Assembly: GCF_001183865.1 (NCBI RefSeq)
Contig: NZ_CP012020.1
Location: forward strand, 1,674,001 to 1,738,000
Direction of reading: 5' to 3'
DNA from: Methylophilus sp. TWE2
Lineage (GTDB): Bacteria; Pseudomonadota; Gammaproteobacteria; Burkholderiales; Methylophilaceae
Length of the DNA: 64,000 bases
Below are positions 1 through 8,646 of the stretch, piece by piece; position 1 is the first letter of the stretch; each line of letters starts with the position of its first letter. Below the pieces are notes generated by a model that had not been told where the DNA came from, did no database searches, and saw only the letters and a list, made by a program, of their open reading frames with translations. A program made the position numbers and the translations under genes.

Positions 1-591
1 ATTTTGAGCTAATTCAAAGAGTTCTTTAGTAGACTTACCGATCTTTTTCGCATTCTCTTCCAACATGCTTGCAGAAAATATATAGACTACCGGCCAGCCA
101 TTTATTGTTTGATATTTAGATTTTTTAAAATAATTTTGGCACCAATAACTGACCATTGACGCAAAATCCTGCTCAGATTTTGGCGTCACAGAATGATTTG
201 CCCACAATAATGAGAATCCTACTGGATAATCATTAGACACTCGCAGGTATGATAATAACGCATGATCAAGATAGGTCTTACCTCCTCCCCAATACCAATC
301 ATAAACAACAAAGTTAACATGATATTTGGACATCCACTCGAGGTGAGTACGCGTAACATTGTCATCGCCTTCTTTATACCACCCAAGCAGTGGCTCTCTT
401 TCTGGATAACCTTTAATAGGTTCCCAAGGGAAGGGAGACGGTGCGCCCAATTGGTTATCCTTCCAGCCGGGAAAATAATAAACTCCAACCTTATAATCTC
501 CAGCCCGTGCTTCATCAGAGTATAAAAAGCAAGGGAATACGCCTAATAGGAAAAAAAATAAAATCATTGTTTTATCGATTAACTTTATCAC
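1..591 (-). CDS. GH99-like / WbsX-type protein, partial (3' end outside window)
   Basis: The reading frame stays open to the window edge, so only the N-terminal ~197 residues are visible. A hydrophobic N-terminal stretch resembles a signal peptide. It is followed by GDYKVGVYYFPGW and a PFPWEPIKGYPEREPLLGW segment, which I recognise from GH99-like (WbsX) domains often found in O-antigen and capsule loci. I chose GTG at 591 because a GAGG lies seven bases upstream and the start overlaps the preceding glycosyltransferase stop. ATG at 567 is the alternative. It is the last visible gene of the glycan block and may trim or modify the polysaccharide. Family assignment is fairly sure; substrate and enzymatic activity are unknown. 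Confidence 0.7.
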   Translation of the reverse strand, partial: MIKLIDKTMILFFFLLGVFPCFLYSDEARAGDYKVGVYYFPGWKDNQLGAPSPFPWEPIKGYPEREPLLGWYKEGDDNVTRTHLEWMSKYHVNFVVYDWYWGGGKTYLDHALLSYLRVSNDYPVGFSLLWANHSVTPKSEQDFASMVSYWCQNYFKKSKYQTINGWPVVYIFSASMLEENAKKIGKSTKELFELAQN

Positions 592-1751
592 TTCATAGCC
601 TCATAAGTAATTAGTGTTTTATTTAGTTGACTGGCAATAGAAAACAATTCAAATTGTCGCTGCGCCCCCATATGCCCCATTCTTTTTCTTAGTTTTTTGT
701 CAGCGGTGAGAGTGGTAATTGTATCAGCCAGCTTTTGAGCATTCTTTGGCTCAAACAATAGTCCTGTTTCTTCATGGATTACAATATCAAGTAAACCTCC
801 ATGTGCCGCCGCAATTACGGGCAAACTTGCTGCCATCGCTTCTATAGCAACCATACCAAAAGGTTCTGGCTCTGTTGAAGGCACAACAGCAATATCTGTT
901 CCAAACCAAATGGGCCAAATATCGTCCACAAACTCAATGAAAGTCACATGCTTTTCAATGCCCAACGAATTTGCTAAAGCCTTTAATTGTTCTGGAAGAA
1001 ACTCAAGGCCAGGAGCGGCACTCCCAACAATTACAAATTTCAGCCGGCTAATCCGGTTATTCTGTTTAATCAATGAAGCGGCCTCTAACAATAGCTCCTG
1101 GCCCTTCCATTTATTTAATCTACCCGCCAAAGTTATGACAAGATCATCTTCAGTAGCGCCGACAGTATGTCTAAATTTTTTGATTGATTCATCAGAAGGT
1201 CTTATAACATCTGGAAGACCATTAAAAATGACAACTGAGCGATTCGCTAAAGCAGGCTCTTCTGTAAGAAGCCATTTCTCGGTTAGAGTTGAATTCGACA
1301 CTACCTTGTGAGAAAAAAGACGAATAATTAAGGGGAAAGTTTTACTCACGATTCTTGGAGTAAGAATAATTTCATGAACATGCCAAAGATGCTTTTTTCT
1401 TTTTAAAAAAGCCCATACAGCACCTGACAAGACTGCTAAAGTATTCGAATGAATGATATCCACATTTCGGTTATTAACGATCTTATTTATTTCTTTTAAA
1501 GATATAACCAACTCACCAAACAAACGTACTAAGCCACTCAAACTAAAAACTTTTCGACTAATTTTGGCTACTTTGGCGACATGAACTTCAACGTTAGACT
1601 CTTCGAGTGCTCGCTTTAATGGCCCATCATCGGGTAAAACAACAATAGGATGAAATCTGTTTGTCTGAAGCAGACCACGAGCTAAATATAAAATAACCTT
1701 ATCAGAACCATACATTTCAGAAGATTGATGAACAAGTAATATATTTTTCAT
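588..1751 (-). CDS. Glycosyltransferase family 4 (GT-B fold)
   Basis: 387 residues. The N-terminal half begins ILLVHQSSEMYGSDKVILYLA, a nucleotide-sugar transferase Rossmann start. The C-terminal half has the typical GT4 order: a VITLAGRLNKWKGQELLLEA donor-domain segment (about 205-225), then EPFGMVAIEAMAASLPVIA containing the E-x7-E motif (about 298-315). It probably adds one sugar to the lipid-linked exopolysaccharide repeat unit on the cytoplasmic side of the membrane. It lies inside the glycan block and its stop overlaps the next gene by 4 bp. The sugar specificity cannot be read from the sequence. Confidence 0.88.
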   Translation of the reverse strand: MKNILLVHQSSEMYGSDKVILYLARGLLQTNRFHPIVVLPDDGPLKRALEESNVEVHVAKVAKISRKVFSLSGLVRLFGELVISLKEINKIVNNRNVDIIHSNTLAVLSGAVWAFLKRKKHLWHVHEIILTPRIVSKTFPLIIRLFSHKVVSNSTLTEKWLLTEEPALANRSVVIFNGLPDVIRPSDESIKKFRHTVGATEDDLVITLAGRLNKWKGQELLLEAASLIKQNNRISRLKFVIVGSAAPGLEFLPEQLKALANSLGIEKHVTFIEFVDDIWPIWFGTDIAVVPSTEPEPFGMVAIEAMAASLPVIAAAHGGLLDIVIHEETGLLFEPKNAQKLADTITTLTADKKLRKRMGHMGAQRQFELFSIASQLNKTLITYEAMK

Positions 1752-1814
1752 GATTAATATGAGCCCTAGCCTAATGAGATGGGCCTCATTTATATTTAAT
1801 TGAAGGAGCAGACT

Positions 1815-2771
1815 TTAACGCTTTAGGAAAAGGATGCCTTTAACTGCGGCAATAGCTTGTTTCCATTTCCCTTTAACAGTGAACTTTAGTACATCAATAC
1901 TTGCATAAAGCAGTACTGTAGGAAAAAAAATTGGATAAAATCGCCAAGTGAATTTGAGCCTATTTCTATATAAATAATAAATAGAGAGAGGAGAACCACC
2001 ACTCGCAGAGGTGCCTATTGATGCACCTTCTTTGTGATAGACGACACTTTTTGGGGCATAACCAAGTTTAAATTTAGATTTTCCACGGGTTGCCCAATCG
2101 ATTTCTTCTGAATATAAAAAATAATCTTCTTGCATCAACCCAACAGTTTCTACAAATGAGCGTCTTACTAGCATAGCAGCCCCAACTACATAGCTCATTT
2201 GCCGCTCGATCGTCTCATAATCAGTGGGTAGCAATTGTGGTGAGGAGAAAGCACCGATGTGAGCTGACCGACCAGTATATTTAGAGTAAACAGCCCCACC
2301 CATTGCTTGTAGTTTATTTCGCTCGTGGTAATACACCAAGGTCGATCCACATAAACCAATTGCCTGATTAGCCTTCATTCGCTCTACTGCATGATATAGA
2401 GCATCTGGTTCAATGATTGTATCGTTATTAAGCAACCAAATATATTCACAATTGTCTTGCTTTAAAGCAAATTTAATACCTATGTTATTACCTCCAGCAA
2501 AACCCCAATTACCCTGATTATCAATAATTGTTAGGCTTGTAATGGTTTCACGAGAGGAAGATTGAAGTTGCGATTTAGTAAAAAATTGATAATTTGCACT
2601 CCCTAAATTGATCTGTGCCCATTCTTCAATATGAAAAATGGAGTTATCTGAAGATCCATTATCACACACAACAACACAAAAATTAACATTTTTAGACTTG
2701 TAAAGACTATCCAGACATTGAATGGTATCTTTCCAGCCATTCCAATTTAATACCACGACATATACAGTCAT
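1815..2771 (-). CDS. Glycosyltransferase family 2 (rhamnosyltransferase-like)
   Basis: 318 residues. It starts MTVYVVVLNWNGWKDTIQCL, with a GT-A nucleotide-binding strand. WLLNNDTIIEPDAL near residue 115-130 carries the metal-binding DxD-like element. YFLYSEEIDWATRG (about 218-231) matches the acceptor/catalytic-base region of GT2 rhamnosyltransferase-like enzymes. A hydrophobic C-terminal stretch may hold it at the membrane. Its ATG overlaps the stop of the upstream polymerase gene by 4 bp, so the two are translationally coupled. Likely role: cytoplasmic assembly of the repeat unit. The donor sugar is unknown. Confidence 0.88.
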   Translation of the reverse strand: MTVYVVVLNWNGWKDTIQCLDSLYKSKNVNFCVVVCDNGSSDNSIFHIEEWAQINLGSANYQFFTKSQLQSSSRETITSLTIIDNQGNWGFAGGNNIGIKFALKQDNCEYIWLLNNDTIIEPDALYHAVERMKANQAIGLCGSTLVYYHERNKLQAMGGAVYSKYTGRSAHIGAFSSPQLLPTDYETIERQMSYVVGAAMLVRRSFVETVGLMQEDYFLYSEEIDWATRGKSKFKLGYAPKSVVYHKEGASIGTSASGGSPLSIYYLYRNRLKFTWRFYPIFFPTVLLYASIDVLKFTVKGKWKQAIAAVKGILFLKR

Positions 2772-4264
2772 TGGATACCTTTTGTTTTATTACCCATATA
2801 GGGGAATGTTGAAGCCATAAGCAACCAGAATAAAGTCATGTTATTAACGATAGATAAAATCGAGAATGTCGTTACTAATGCTAAGCAACTTGCTACGCAA
2901 GCACCCACGAATAATCCCTCGTCCCCTGTACGAAAGATTGCATATTTAAATCCTTTGAAACAAAAAACCACAATTAATAATAAAAATAATATCAGTCCAA
3001 TATAGCCACTATCCAGTGCAATAGTTAACAGATAACTATCAATCGTATGAATTCCATTCGAATTCGTGATGCCCGCCTTAATAACTGCCATTCCTTGACC
3101 AAACCCCCAAAATGGGCTGTCCCACAATGCTTTTATTCCCATATTAATCATAACCATGCGCCATGAAGAGCTTCCAGATTCTGTGTGCCCGCCTCCGTAA
3201 GTTAACTCTTGTAAAATATAAGCACCGATTCCCATCCCGACAAATAGTATTGGTATGCCCAGAAGCGCTACGAATTTAGAAATCTTGCCGTGAACAATCG
3301 CTTTGCTCCAGAAAAGTGCACCCATAAAGGCAATAGCTACAACAAAACTCGCAATACCTGAACGTGAACCGGATTTAATAATTGCCAGAAAAGTAATCGG
3401 TAATATCAAAAATGACAACAACCTCCAAAATCTATTAAACCCATAAAATATGCCATAGATAGACATCGGAATAAGAGCTGCCGCAAATTGTGAAAAAACA
3501 ATGGGATGATCGAAAGTAGATTGAACTCGATAAGCACCAGAACGTATTTTCTCGGCTGTAATTGTTGCGATAACCTTTGACAACTCTCCATCGGTATCTT
3601 GAGGTGCAAATCCGACAAAATAATTCTTTTGTTGGAAGGCCTCTACTAAACCAGCAAAACTAACAATAAAGCCAGCCAAAAGAATATAGTGAACCATTCT
3701 CTTTGGTCCTTCATCATATGACGCTATAACAAGACCAAAAAGTAAAAAAGAAGAAACGAAAATTGTTTCTCGCATGAATTCAAGAACTGACGAAACGGGA
3801 TATTCACCTAAAAAATTTGCAATAAGACGCCATACCAACCAAATAATTGCAAGTTTGAATATCCAGCCACCGTTTTTAATCGTTTTATATAAGTTAGAAC
3901 TAAAACTAGGGGAGTATGTTGCTGATAATATAATGACAATACAAGTTACAAACTCAGTTAATGTTAGAGGGTTTATTTTTGGCAATGGTCCTAAATTAAA
4001 AAAGAAGTATCGAGGCCAGACAATTGATAAAACAACAACAAGTGTGGTTAACCCAATTAATAATTGATTTGGGGCAGCATTAGATTTTTCCCTTAATCCC
4101 CAAGCGATAATAATTATAAAAAAGGCGAAGATGATCAATGAGAGGCGAACTACGAAACCTGGGGGAAAGAATAGAATGATTCCGGCAAATGCTAAGCAAA
4201 AGAGCCCAAGCATAAAGGCAAATATGACATTCGTAACAGCTTCTTTTTTGTATAGTTTAGCCAT
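2768..4264 (-). CDS. O-antigen ligase/polymerase-like membrane protein (Wzy/WaaL family)
   Basis: 498 residues with about a dozen hydrophobic segments. Between helices, near residues 345-400, is a large loop with SSSWRMVMINMGIKALWDSP and GFGQGM, characteristic of the O-antigen ligase superfamily (Wzy_C). In an exopolysaccharide locus with a flippase and a Wzz-like protein, the likely job is periplasmic polymerisation of undecaprenyl-linked repeat units. It is 3 bp downstream of the pyruvyltransferase gene and overlaps the next glycosyltransferase by 4 bp. Such proteins diverge quickly, so ligase and polymerase cannot be told apart from sequence. Confidence 0.82.
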   Translation of the reverse strand: MAKLYKKEAVTNVIFAFMLGLFCLAFAGIILFFPPGFVVRLSLIIFAFFIIIIAWGLREKSNAAPNQLLIGLTTLVVVLSIVWPRYFFFNLGPLPKINPLTLTEFVTCIVIILSATYSPSFSSNLYKTIKNGGWIFKLAIIWLVWRLIANFLGEYPVSSVLEFMRETIFVSSFLLFGLVIASYDEGPKRMVHYILLAGFIVSFAGLVEAFQQKNYFVGFAPQDTDGELSKVIATITAEKIRSGAYRVQSTFDHPIVFSQFAAALIPMSIYGIFYGFNRFWRLLSFLILPITFLAIIKSGSRSGIASFVVAIAFMGALFWSKAIVHGKISKFVALLGIPILFVGMGIGAYILQELTYGGGHTESGSSSWRMVMINMGIKALWDSPFWGFGQGMAVIKAGITNSNGIHTIDSYLLTIALDSGYIGLILFLLLIVVFCFKGFKYAIFRTGDEGLFVGACVASCLALVTTFSILSIVNNMTLFWLLMASTFPYMGNKTKGIQ

Positions 4265-4267
4265 GAT

Positions 4268-5452
4268 TTATTTAGCTGTTGAAATTAGCGTTTCCTGAAC
4301 AACATCTTCATATTTTTTTAGCAAATGGTTAACTTGCTGCAATGCCTTGTCAATCTCATCTTTCAAGACTTCGCGATTTTCGAGGCCTTCGAGTATTTTC
4401 TTTATGGCTTCATCTTCAGAGTCTTTTTTACAATCTGCAATTCTGTGATATCCCAAGGAACCAAATAAACCATTAAATTTTCTGCTGTAAGCCATTGGAA
4501 CAACGGGAACACCAGAAGAGAAAGCCGCCACACAAGCATGCATTCTCCCACCCACAAAGAAATCCATCCCTGCGATATAACCTTTAACCTCACTTGGCCT
4601 ATTAAAAACTGGAGCCAGTATTAAGCGTGGATTTTTACTTGCCAATTCTTTGGCGACTGACCAATCATCTTCAACCGTAAGCTGGGAATCAACAACATGC
4701 GAAATAAGATGAATCTCCACATTGGGTAACTCTAAGAGTTTCTCTAGAAGTTTGATTACAGTATCCCGATAATTGATGCTTAAATTGAATTGGTTATTTT
4801 GCGTATATCCACCATTAAAGAGTAATCCAGATATATTCAAACCAAATTTAATCGCTTTACTGTCCTCAAATTGTTTTTTTGTGAATGGCAGCCTAAATGC
4901 TACATCTATAGACTCAAGAGCATTGGAACGAATGCCTATTTTCTCTAGGTAATCTTTAGAAAGAAAATCTCTAGCAAATACTTTTCTTGCCTTACGCATT
5001 ACTTGCTTAGCCATTAATCTGGCAAATATATTTGAGAAAGGGCCAATAGTCTGGGGCGCCAAAATAACAGGGACACTTAATAAGTGAGCAATGTTTTTAC
5101 TGAGCCATAAGTAGAAGAATCTTTTAAAGCCATAAATATCAGCAAAACTATCACCCTCACCAATATCAACAATAAAATCACATTGGCGCACTAACTTTAA
5201 AAAACTCTTATTGAACACTCTCGCAACATGACATTCAATTGAGTGGCCAGCGCTATTCAATTCATTTTCTAAAGACTCAATACCAAAAGCACCTGATCCT
5301 AGAATCAAGAAATTTACTTTAATATTATTCTTGTCAGCAATGGCTTTTATGATTGATATATTTGACTCAGTGAGTGCTCCAACACCAAGATTCCCTGATG
5401 CTAAGGAATGCCATAACAGGCCGACTGTTACTTCTTTATTTTTTAAATTCAT
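4268..5452 (-). CDS. Polysaccharide pyruvyltransferase family protein
   Basis: 394 residues with features of the WcaK/CsaB-type pyruvyltransferase fold: an N-terminal GLLWHSLASGNLGVGALTE segment, a central VILAPQTIGPF (about 130-142), and FFVGGRMHACVAAFSSGVPVV (about 300-320), the most conserved part of the family. It probably transfers pyruvate from phosphoenolpyruvate to a sugar of the repeat unit, giving a negatively charged ketal. The start overlaps the stop of the FrhB-like gene by 4 bp, so the two are likely co-translated. This pairing recurs in surface-polysaccharide loci. The acceptor sugar is unknown. Confidence 0.85.
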   Translation of the reverse strand: MNLKNKEVTVGLLWHSLASGNLGVGALTESNISIIKAIADKNNIKVNFLILGSGAFGIESLENELNSAGHSIECHVARVFNKSFLKLVRQCDFIVDIGEGDSFADIYGFKRFFYLWLSKNIAHLLSVPVILAPQTIGPFSNIFARLMAKQVMRKARKVFARDFLSKDYLEKIGIRSNALESIDVAFRLPFTKKQFEDSKAIKFGLNISGLLFNGGYTQNNQFNLSINYRDTVIKLLEKLLELPNVEIHLISHVVDSQLTVEDDWSVAKELASKNPRLILAPVFNRPSEVKGYIAGMDFFVGGRMHACVAAFSSGVPVVPMAYSRKFNGLFGSLGYHRIADCKKDSEDEAIKKILEGLENREVLKDEIDKALQQVNHLLKKYEDVVQETLISTAK

Positions 5453-6657
5453 TGCTTCTCGCCACTTGTCCGTTTAAATGTACCCCATGCATGCTTCACC
5501 CAAACTATTGGATTAATCATCGTCGAGGTTTTGAGCAAACCCAAATTTTTATATTTTACAAATCTGTGGTTAACCAACCCAGCTGCAATTATTCTCCCCA
5601 GTACAACCTTCTTACGAGTAACTTGATATGGTTGCATTTTTTCAATTTCATCGACATTCAATGAGCTAGCATCGATTGCTTTTTCATGCAGAGCTTCCTT
5701 AATTAAAGCTTCGCCAGCAGTAGTACGACTTAATATAAGACTACGCCCATCACGTTCAGTAAAATCGGGATATCCATCTTTACCATACCAAGCATCAGCA
5801 CAAACTATATCGGCAAACTCACCTGTACCATCCGGGCATAACTTACAACGGAACTGCAAGGTTTTACCTAATATATTGCCCCATGATGAGTTGTAATCCA
5901 TTTCAAATGACTGTCCATCATTTTGGATAGCTTTTGCCATACCAGGCCAGCCATCTCCACGGTATCGGAAAGATACCAATTTCGACTTGTCTGCACCCAT
6001 TACATTTAAAACTTCATTAGTTGCATGGAGACTGGGCATACCTGCACACATAAACGAAATTAAATATTTTATTTGGTGAGCATATTTTTTATTCGCAGAC
6101 AAGAAGTGCCGTAATCCAGCTACGTCACATGGCTTACCGATAAATGCAAATGTTTCACCAGACTTTAATAATTCAATAATTCTCTCTAATGGAGCTGATG
6201 GCGCATATCTTGATCCCGCAGCTCTAATGACATCATCTTTCGTTCGGCTTATTTGTAGAATATTCTTTAAAGGCTCTGCAGGACTTACAGCAGTTTGTGC
6301 AATAAAGTCTACCTTTTTTGTTTCAAGCAAATAAATCGCAAGGGCAGAAATTACCCCTCCAGAAGAGCCTTGCTTTCTTACGGTTGAATCGATGGAAAAA
6401 CCCGTTCTTGTGTTAATAAGTGGGCCCCAAAGTGGGTGATATTGAATACTATTTGCTGAATGCTCTAGGTGGATTCCTGGACAAAACTCTTTAATTGCAG
6501 CCTGATCATTTTTTGATAATGGCTTTAAGACTACCGGTCGCAAGTAGCCTGAGTTGTTAATTTGCATTTCCAAAGCATTAGGTTCACTTATTGAGACACA
6601 TAAACCACAACCAGTGCAATAACCTTTTGCTTTGATTTCATCAATAATTGTTGTCAT
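5449..6657 (-). CDS. FrhB-like iron-sulfur flavoprotein (F420 hydrogenase/dehydrogenase beta-subunit family)
   Basis: 402 residues. The N-terminus has a ferredoxin-like cluster, KGYCTGCGLCVSI (about 11-24). FIGKPCDVAGLRHF (about 170-183) and FRCKLCPDGTGEFADIVCAD (about 268-287) match the N- and C-terminal domains of the FrhB/FdhB family. True F420 enzymes of this family reduce coenzyme F420. Relatives in polysaccharide loci are generally annotated only by domain, so the reaction here is unknown. A flavin/Fe-S redox step on a sugar intermediate is possible. It is translationally coupled to the pyruvyltransferase-like gene and sits directly downstream of the flippase. Confidence 0.85.
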   Translation of the reverse strand: MTTIIDEIKAKGYCTGCGLCVSISEPNALEMQINNSGYLRPVVLKPLSKNDQAAIKEFCPGIHLEHSANSIQYHPLWGPLINTRTGFSIDSTVRKQGSSGGVISALAIYLLETKKVDFIAQTAVSPAEPLKNILQISRTKDDVIRAAGSRYAPSAPLERIIELLKSGETFAFIGKPCDVAGLRHFLSANKKYAHQIKYLISFMCAGMPSLHATNEVLNVMGADKSKLVSFRYRGDGWPGMAKAIQNDGQSFEMDYNSSWGNILGKTLQFRCKLCPDGTGEFADIVCADAWYGKDGYPDFTERDGRSLILSRTTAGEALIKEALHEKAIDASSLNVDEIEKMQPYQVTRKKVVLGRIIAAGLVNHRFVKYKNLGLLKTSTMINPIVWVKHAWGTFKRTSGEKQ

Positions 6658-6672
6658 TAGAAAACCAAAACT

Positions 6673-7950
6673 TTATAGCTTTAAAAAAGCTAGCGTTGAA
6701 ATAGAAGTTGCTATTACGATATTTACAGTATTAAATCCAGAGGGAATATCCTTTCTAAGGACATTCAAGAAATAAATAACAAGTGTTACAAAATATGTGG
6801 CACTTAAACAAATTAACATACCTTTAAGCCCAAATCTAGGTAAAAGCCAAATTGACGATATTCCAAAAGTAATTAAAGACAGTATTTGAGAATAAACACG
6901 CACTTTCTGTTTACCATATGCTGTAAGAAGTACTCCTTGAGAGGCCGCAATATATCTAATCCAAACGAGCAGCCCAACATATGGCCACAGTGAGCTGATT
7001 TCATCATACTTCTGGCCATAGATGTAATGGGAAAAAGAACTACCTAGAAAGGTGAAAAAAGCCCAACCTATTCCGCCAAAAACTAACATCTTTGTGTTCA
7101 ATATGGAGGAGTATTTTTTATTTACTGTTCTATCCTTCATATTCGCAGCTAAAGTTGGAAGGTACACATTAGATAATACTGGAGCAAATTGCATTGCTCC
7201 TTGGAGCCATTTTGTGGCTGCTTGATATAAGCCCACCCCAACCAAACCAAGAAAATGATTGACTACAATTGTATCTACCTGTTGAAAAAAGTTGGTAAAG
7301 CCCGTATCTGCGGCATATGGGATGCCTTTCTTTAGGCTGCTTTTAACTTCTATGCTTTTGCATTGGAATTTGACAGGCCCAATATTTTTAAGATACGCAA
7401 TAAATGAAATAAATATATAAATTAGTTTTGAGATTACAAATCCTATTGCAACAGTAATTACAGTTGGATGAACCAGCATAATAATTACCAATACAAAAAA
7501 ATGTATAACCGCACCAAGTGTAGCTATATTTGTTTCTTCCTTAAATTTACCTACCCCTCGAAATGCTGAATTCAAGAACTCGCTAAATGAATTCAGTAAA
7601 GTAGAAATTAATAAAATCCAGAACACTTGCTCAGTAACGTTATCTTTAGGAAAAAATATGAAGTATATGTAGCAAATTAATATGACCATGCCTGATAAAA
7701 CGGCTTTAGAGACCATAAAACTTCCGACTAAGTCATTGACCTGCGATGCATCAATGCCTATTTCTCTTAAAAGCTGCTGAGAGAATCCGTAATCTACGAT
7801 AAGCGCAAATAAGGAGGCTAGCGTAAACGCATAAGCAATTAATCCAAAATCATGTGGCCCTAAAAATCTAGCCATTAGAACAAAGACTATAATGCCTGAA
7901 ATCATTTTTATGGCTGTTGTTAAGCCCATAAATAAGGTGCTTCTGAACAT
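6673..7950 (-). CDS. Flippase, Wzx-like polysaccharide transporter (MOP superfamily)
   Basis: 425 residues with about 12 hydrophobic segments. The N-terminus MFRSTLFMGLTTAIKMISGI and the nearby ARFLGPHDFGLIAYAF motif are typical of the oligosaccharide flippase family. Its role would be to flip undecaprenyl-diphosphate-linked repeat units from the cytoplasmic to the periplasmic leaflet, feeding the polymerase encoded further along. It follows epsI by 23 bp and precedes the FrhB-like gene by 15 bp, so it joins the conserved eps genes to the variable glycan block. Codon use is AT-rich like its downstream neighbours. Confidence 0.9.
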   Translation of the reverse strand: MFRSTLFMGLTTAIKMISGIIVFVLMARFLGPHDFGLIAYAFTLASLFALIVDYGFSQQLLREIGIDASQVNDLVGSFMVSKAVLSGMVILICYIYFIFFPKDNVTEQVFWILLISTLLNSFSEFLNSAFRGVGKFKEETNIATLGAVIHFFVLVIIMLVHPTVITVAIGFVISKLIYIFISFIAYLKNIGPVKFQCKSIEVKSSLKKGIPYAADTGFTNFFQQVDTIVVNHFLGLVGVGLYQAATKWLQGAMQFAPVLSNVYLPTLAANMKDRTVNKKYSSILNTKMLVFGGIGWAFFTFLGSSFSHYIYGQKYDEISSLWPYVGLLVWIRYIAASQGVLLTAYGKQKVRVYSQILSLITFGISSIWLLPRFGLKGMLICLSATYFVTLVIYFLNVLRKDIPSGFNTVNIVIATSISTLAFLKL

Positions 7951-7973
7951 ACTAGACTTCGTTATCCTGAAAT

Positions 7974-8642
7974 CTATAGCCCTGCTATCGATTTCAAATC
8001 ATTTGGTGAAAGGGCTGCTAATAAATCATTAATAAAAGCATTCTGTTTCTTAAATGCCAATTCTGGATCAGTATTTATGGAAGATGTACGAAACAGCAAG
8101 CCATCTGGAATGACGCCATGCAACCCATAATTTAGTTTTTCAAGTTTGGTTTCTTTATTACCAATCACAACCTTATTACCGATAGTTGTCCAATAAGTAA
8201 TTGGTTCCACTCTAGGGCCCATGGTTCCAACCAAACGTTTAACCTTAACTGTCCCCTTAGATGTCGACAAATCGCCTGTTTTCCATGGGCTAATTTGGAA
8301 ACCTTGTGCGGGGTAACATACCTCAGGATAATGAAGCCCTGTGCTATCACTTTGATCTTCACCGTAAGCTATGACCAACATCACTATCTCATCTTTATCA
8401 TTCATATAGGTTCTTGATAAAGTTTGGTTATAAATCTTGTGAATTAAAGATTCAAGATGAGGATTAACGATAGGTTTAATTCCAGTATCGATTTCTTTCC
8501 AGGAGCCAAACTGCTTGGGTATTATTTGCTCAAGAACAAAACCTTGGCGATCGCTCGCCATTTTATGGGTGGGTCGCAAATTGATCGCGGCTATTGCCGC
8601 AAAAATCATAAGCAACATTAAGATGATTTTTTTTAATACCAT
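7974..8642 (-). CDS. epsI: EpsI, exosortase-associated periplasmic protein
   Basis: 222 residues when started at ATG 8642, four bases after the exosortase stop; a longer frame from TTG at 8669 has less support. One N-terminal membrane segment (LKKIILMLLMIFAAIAAI) is followed by a soluble domain containing YGEDQSDSTGLHYPEVCYPA, the H-x3-C-[YF]-P region typical of the EpsI family. These proteins travel with B-type exosortases in methanolan-like exopolysaccharide loci, sometimes fused to them. The biochemical role is not established. The gene is tightly linked behind xrtB. Confidence 0.88.
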   Translation of the reverse strand: MVLKKIILMLLMIFAAIAAINLRPTHKMASDRQGFVLEQIIPKQFGSWKEIDTGIKPIVNPHLESLIHKIYNQTLSRTYMNDKDEIVMLVIAYGEDQSDSTGLHYPEVCYPAQGFQISPWKTGDLSTSKGTVKVKRLVGTMGPRVEPITYWTTIGNKVVIGNKETKLEKLNYGLHGVIPDGLLFRTSSINTDPELAFKKQNAFINDLLAALSPNDLKSIAGL

Positions 8643-8646
8643 TGGG

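Noticed and set aside
219..525. Two overlapping short ORFs at the left edge, one on each strand
   Set aside because: A different minus-strand frame is open from 591 to the window edge, has an SD-supported start and gives a recognisable GH99-like protein.
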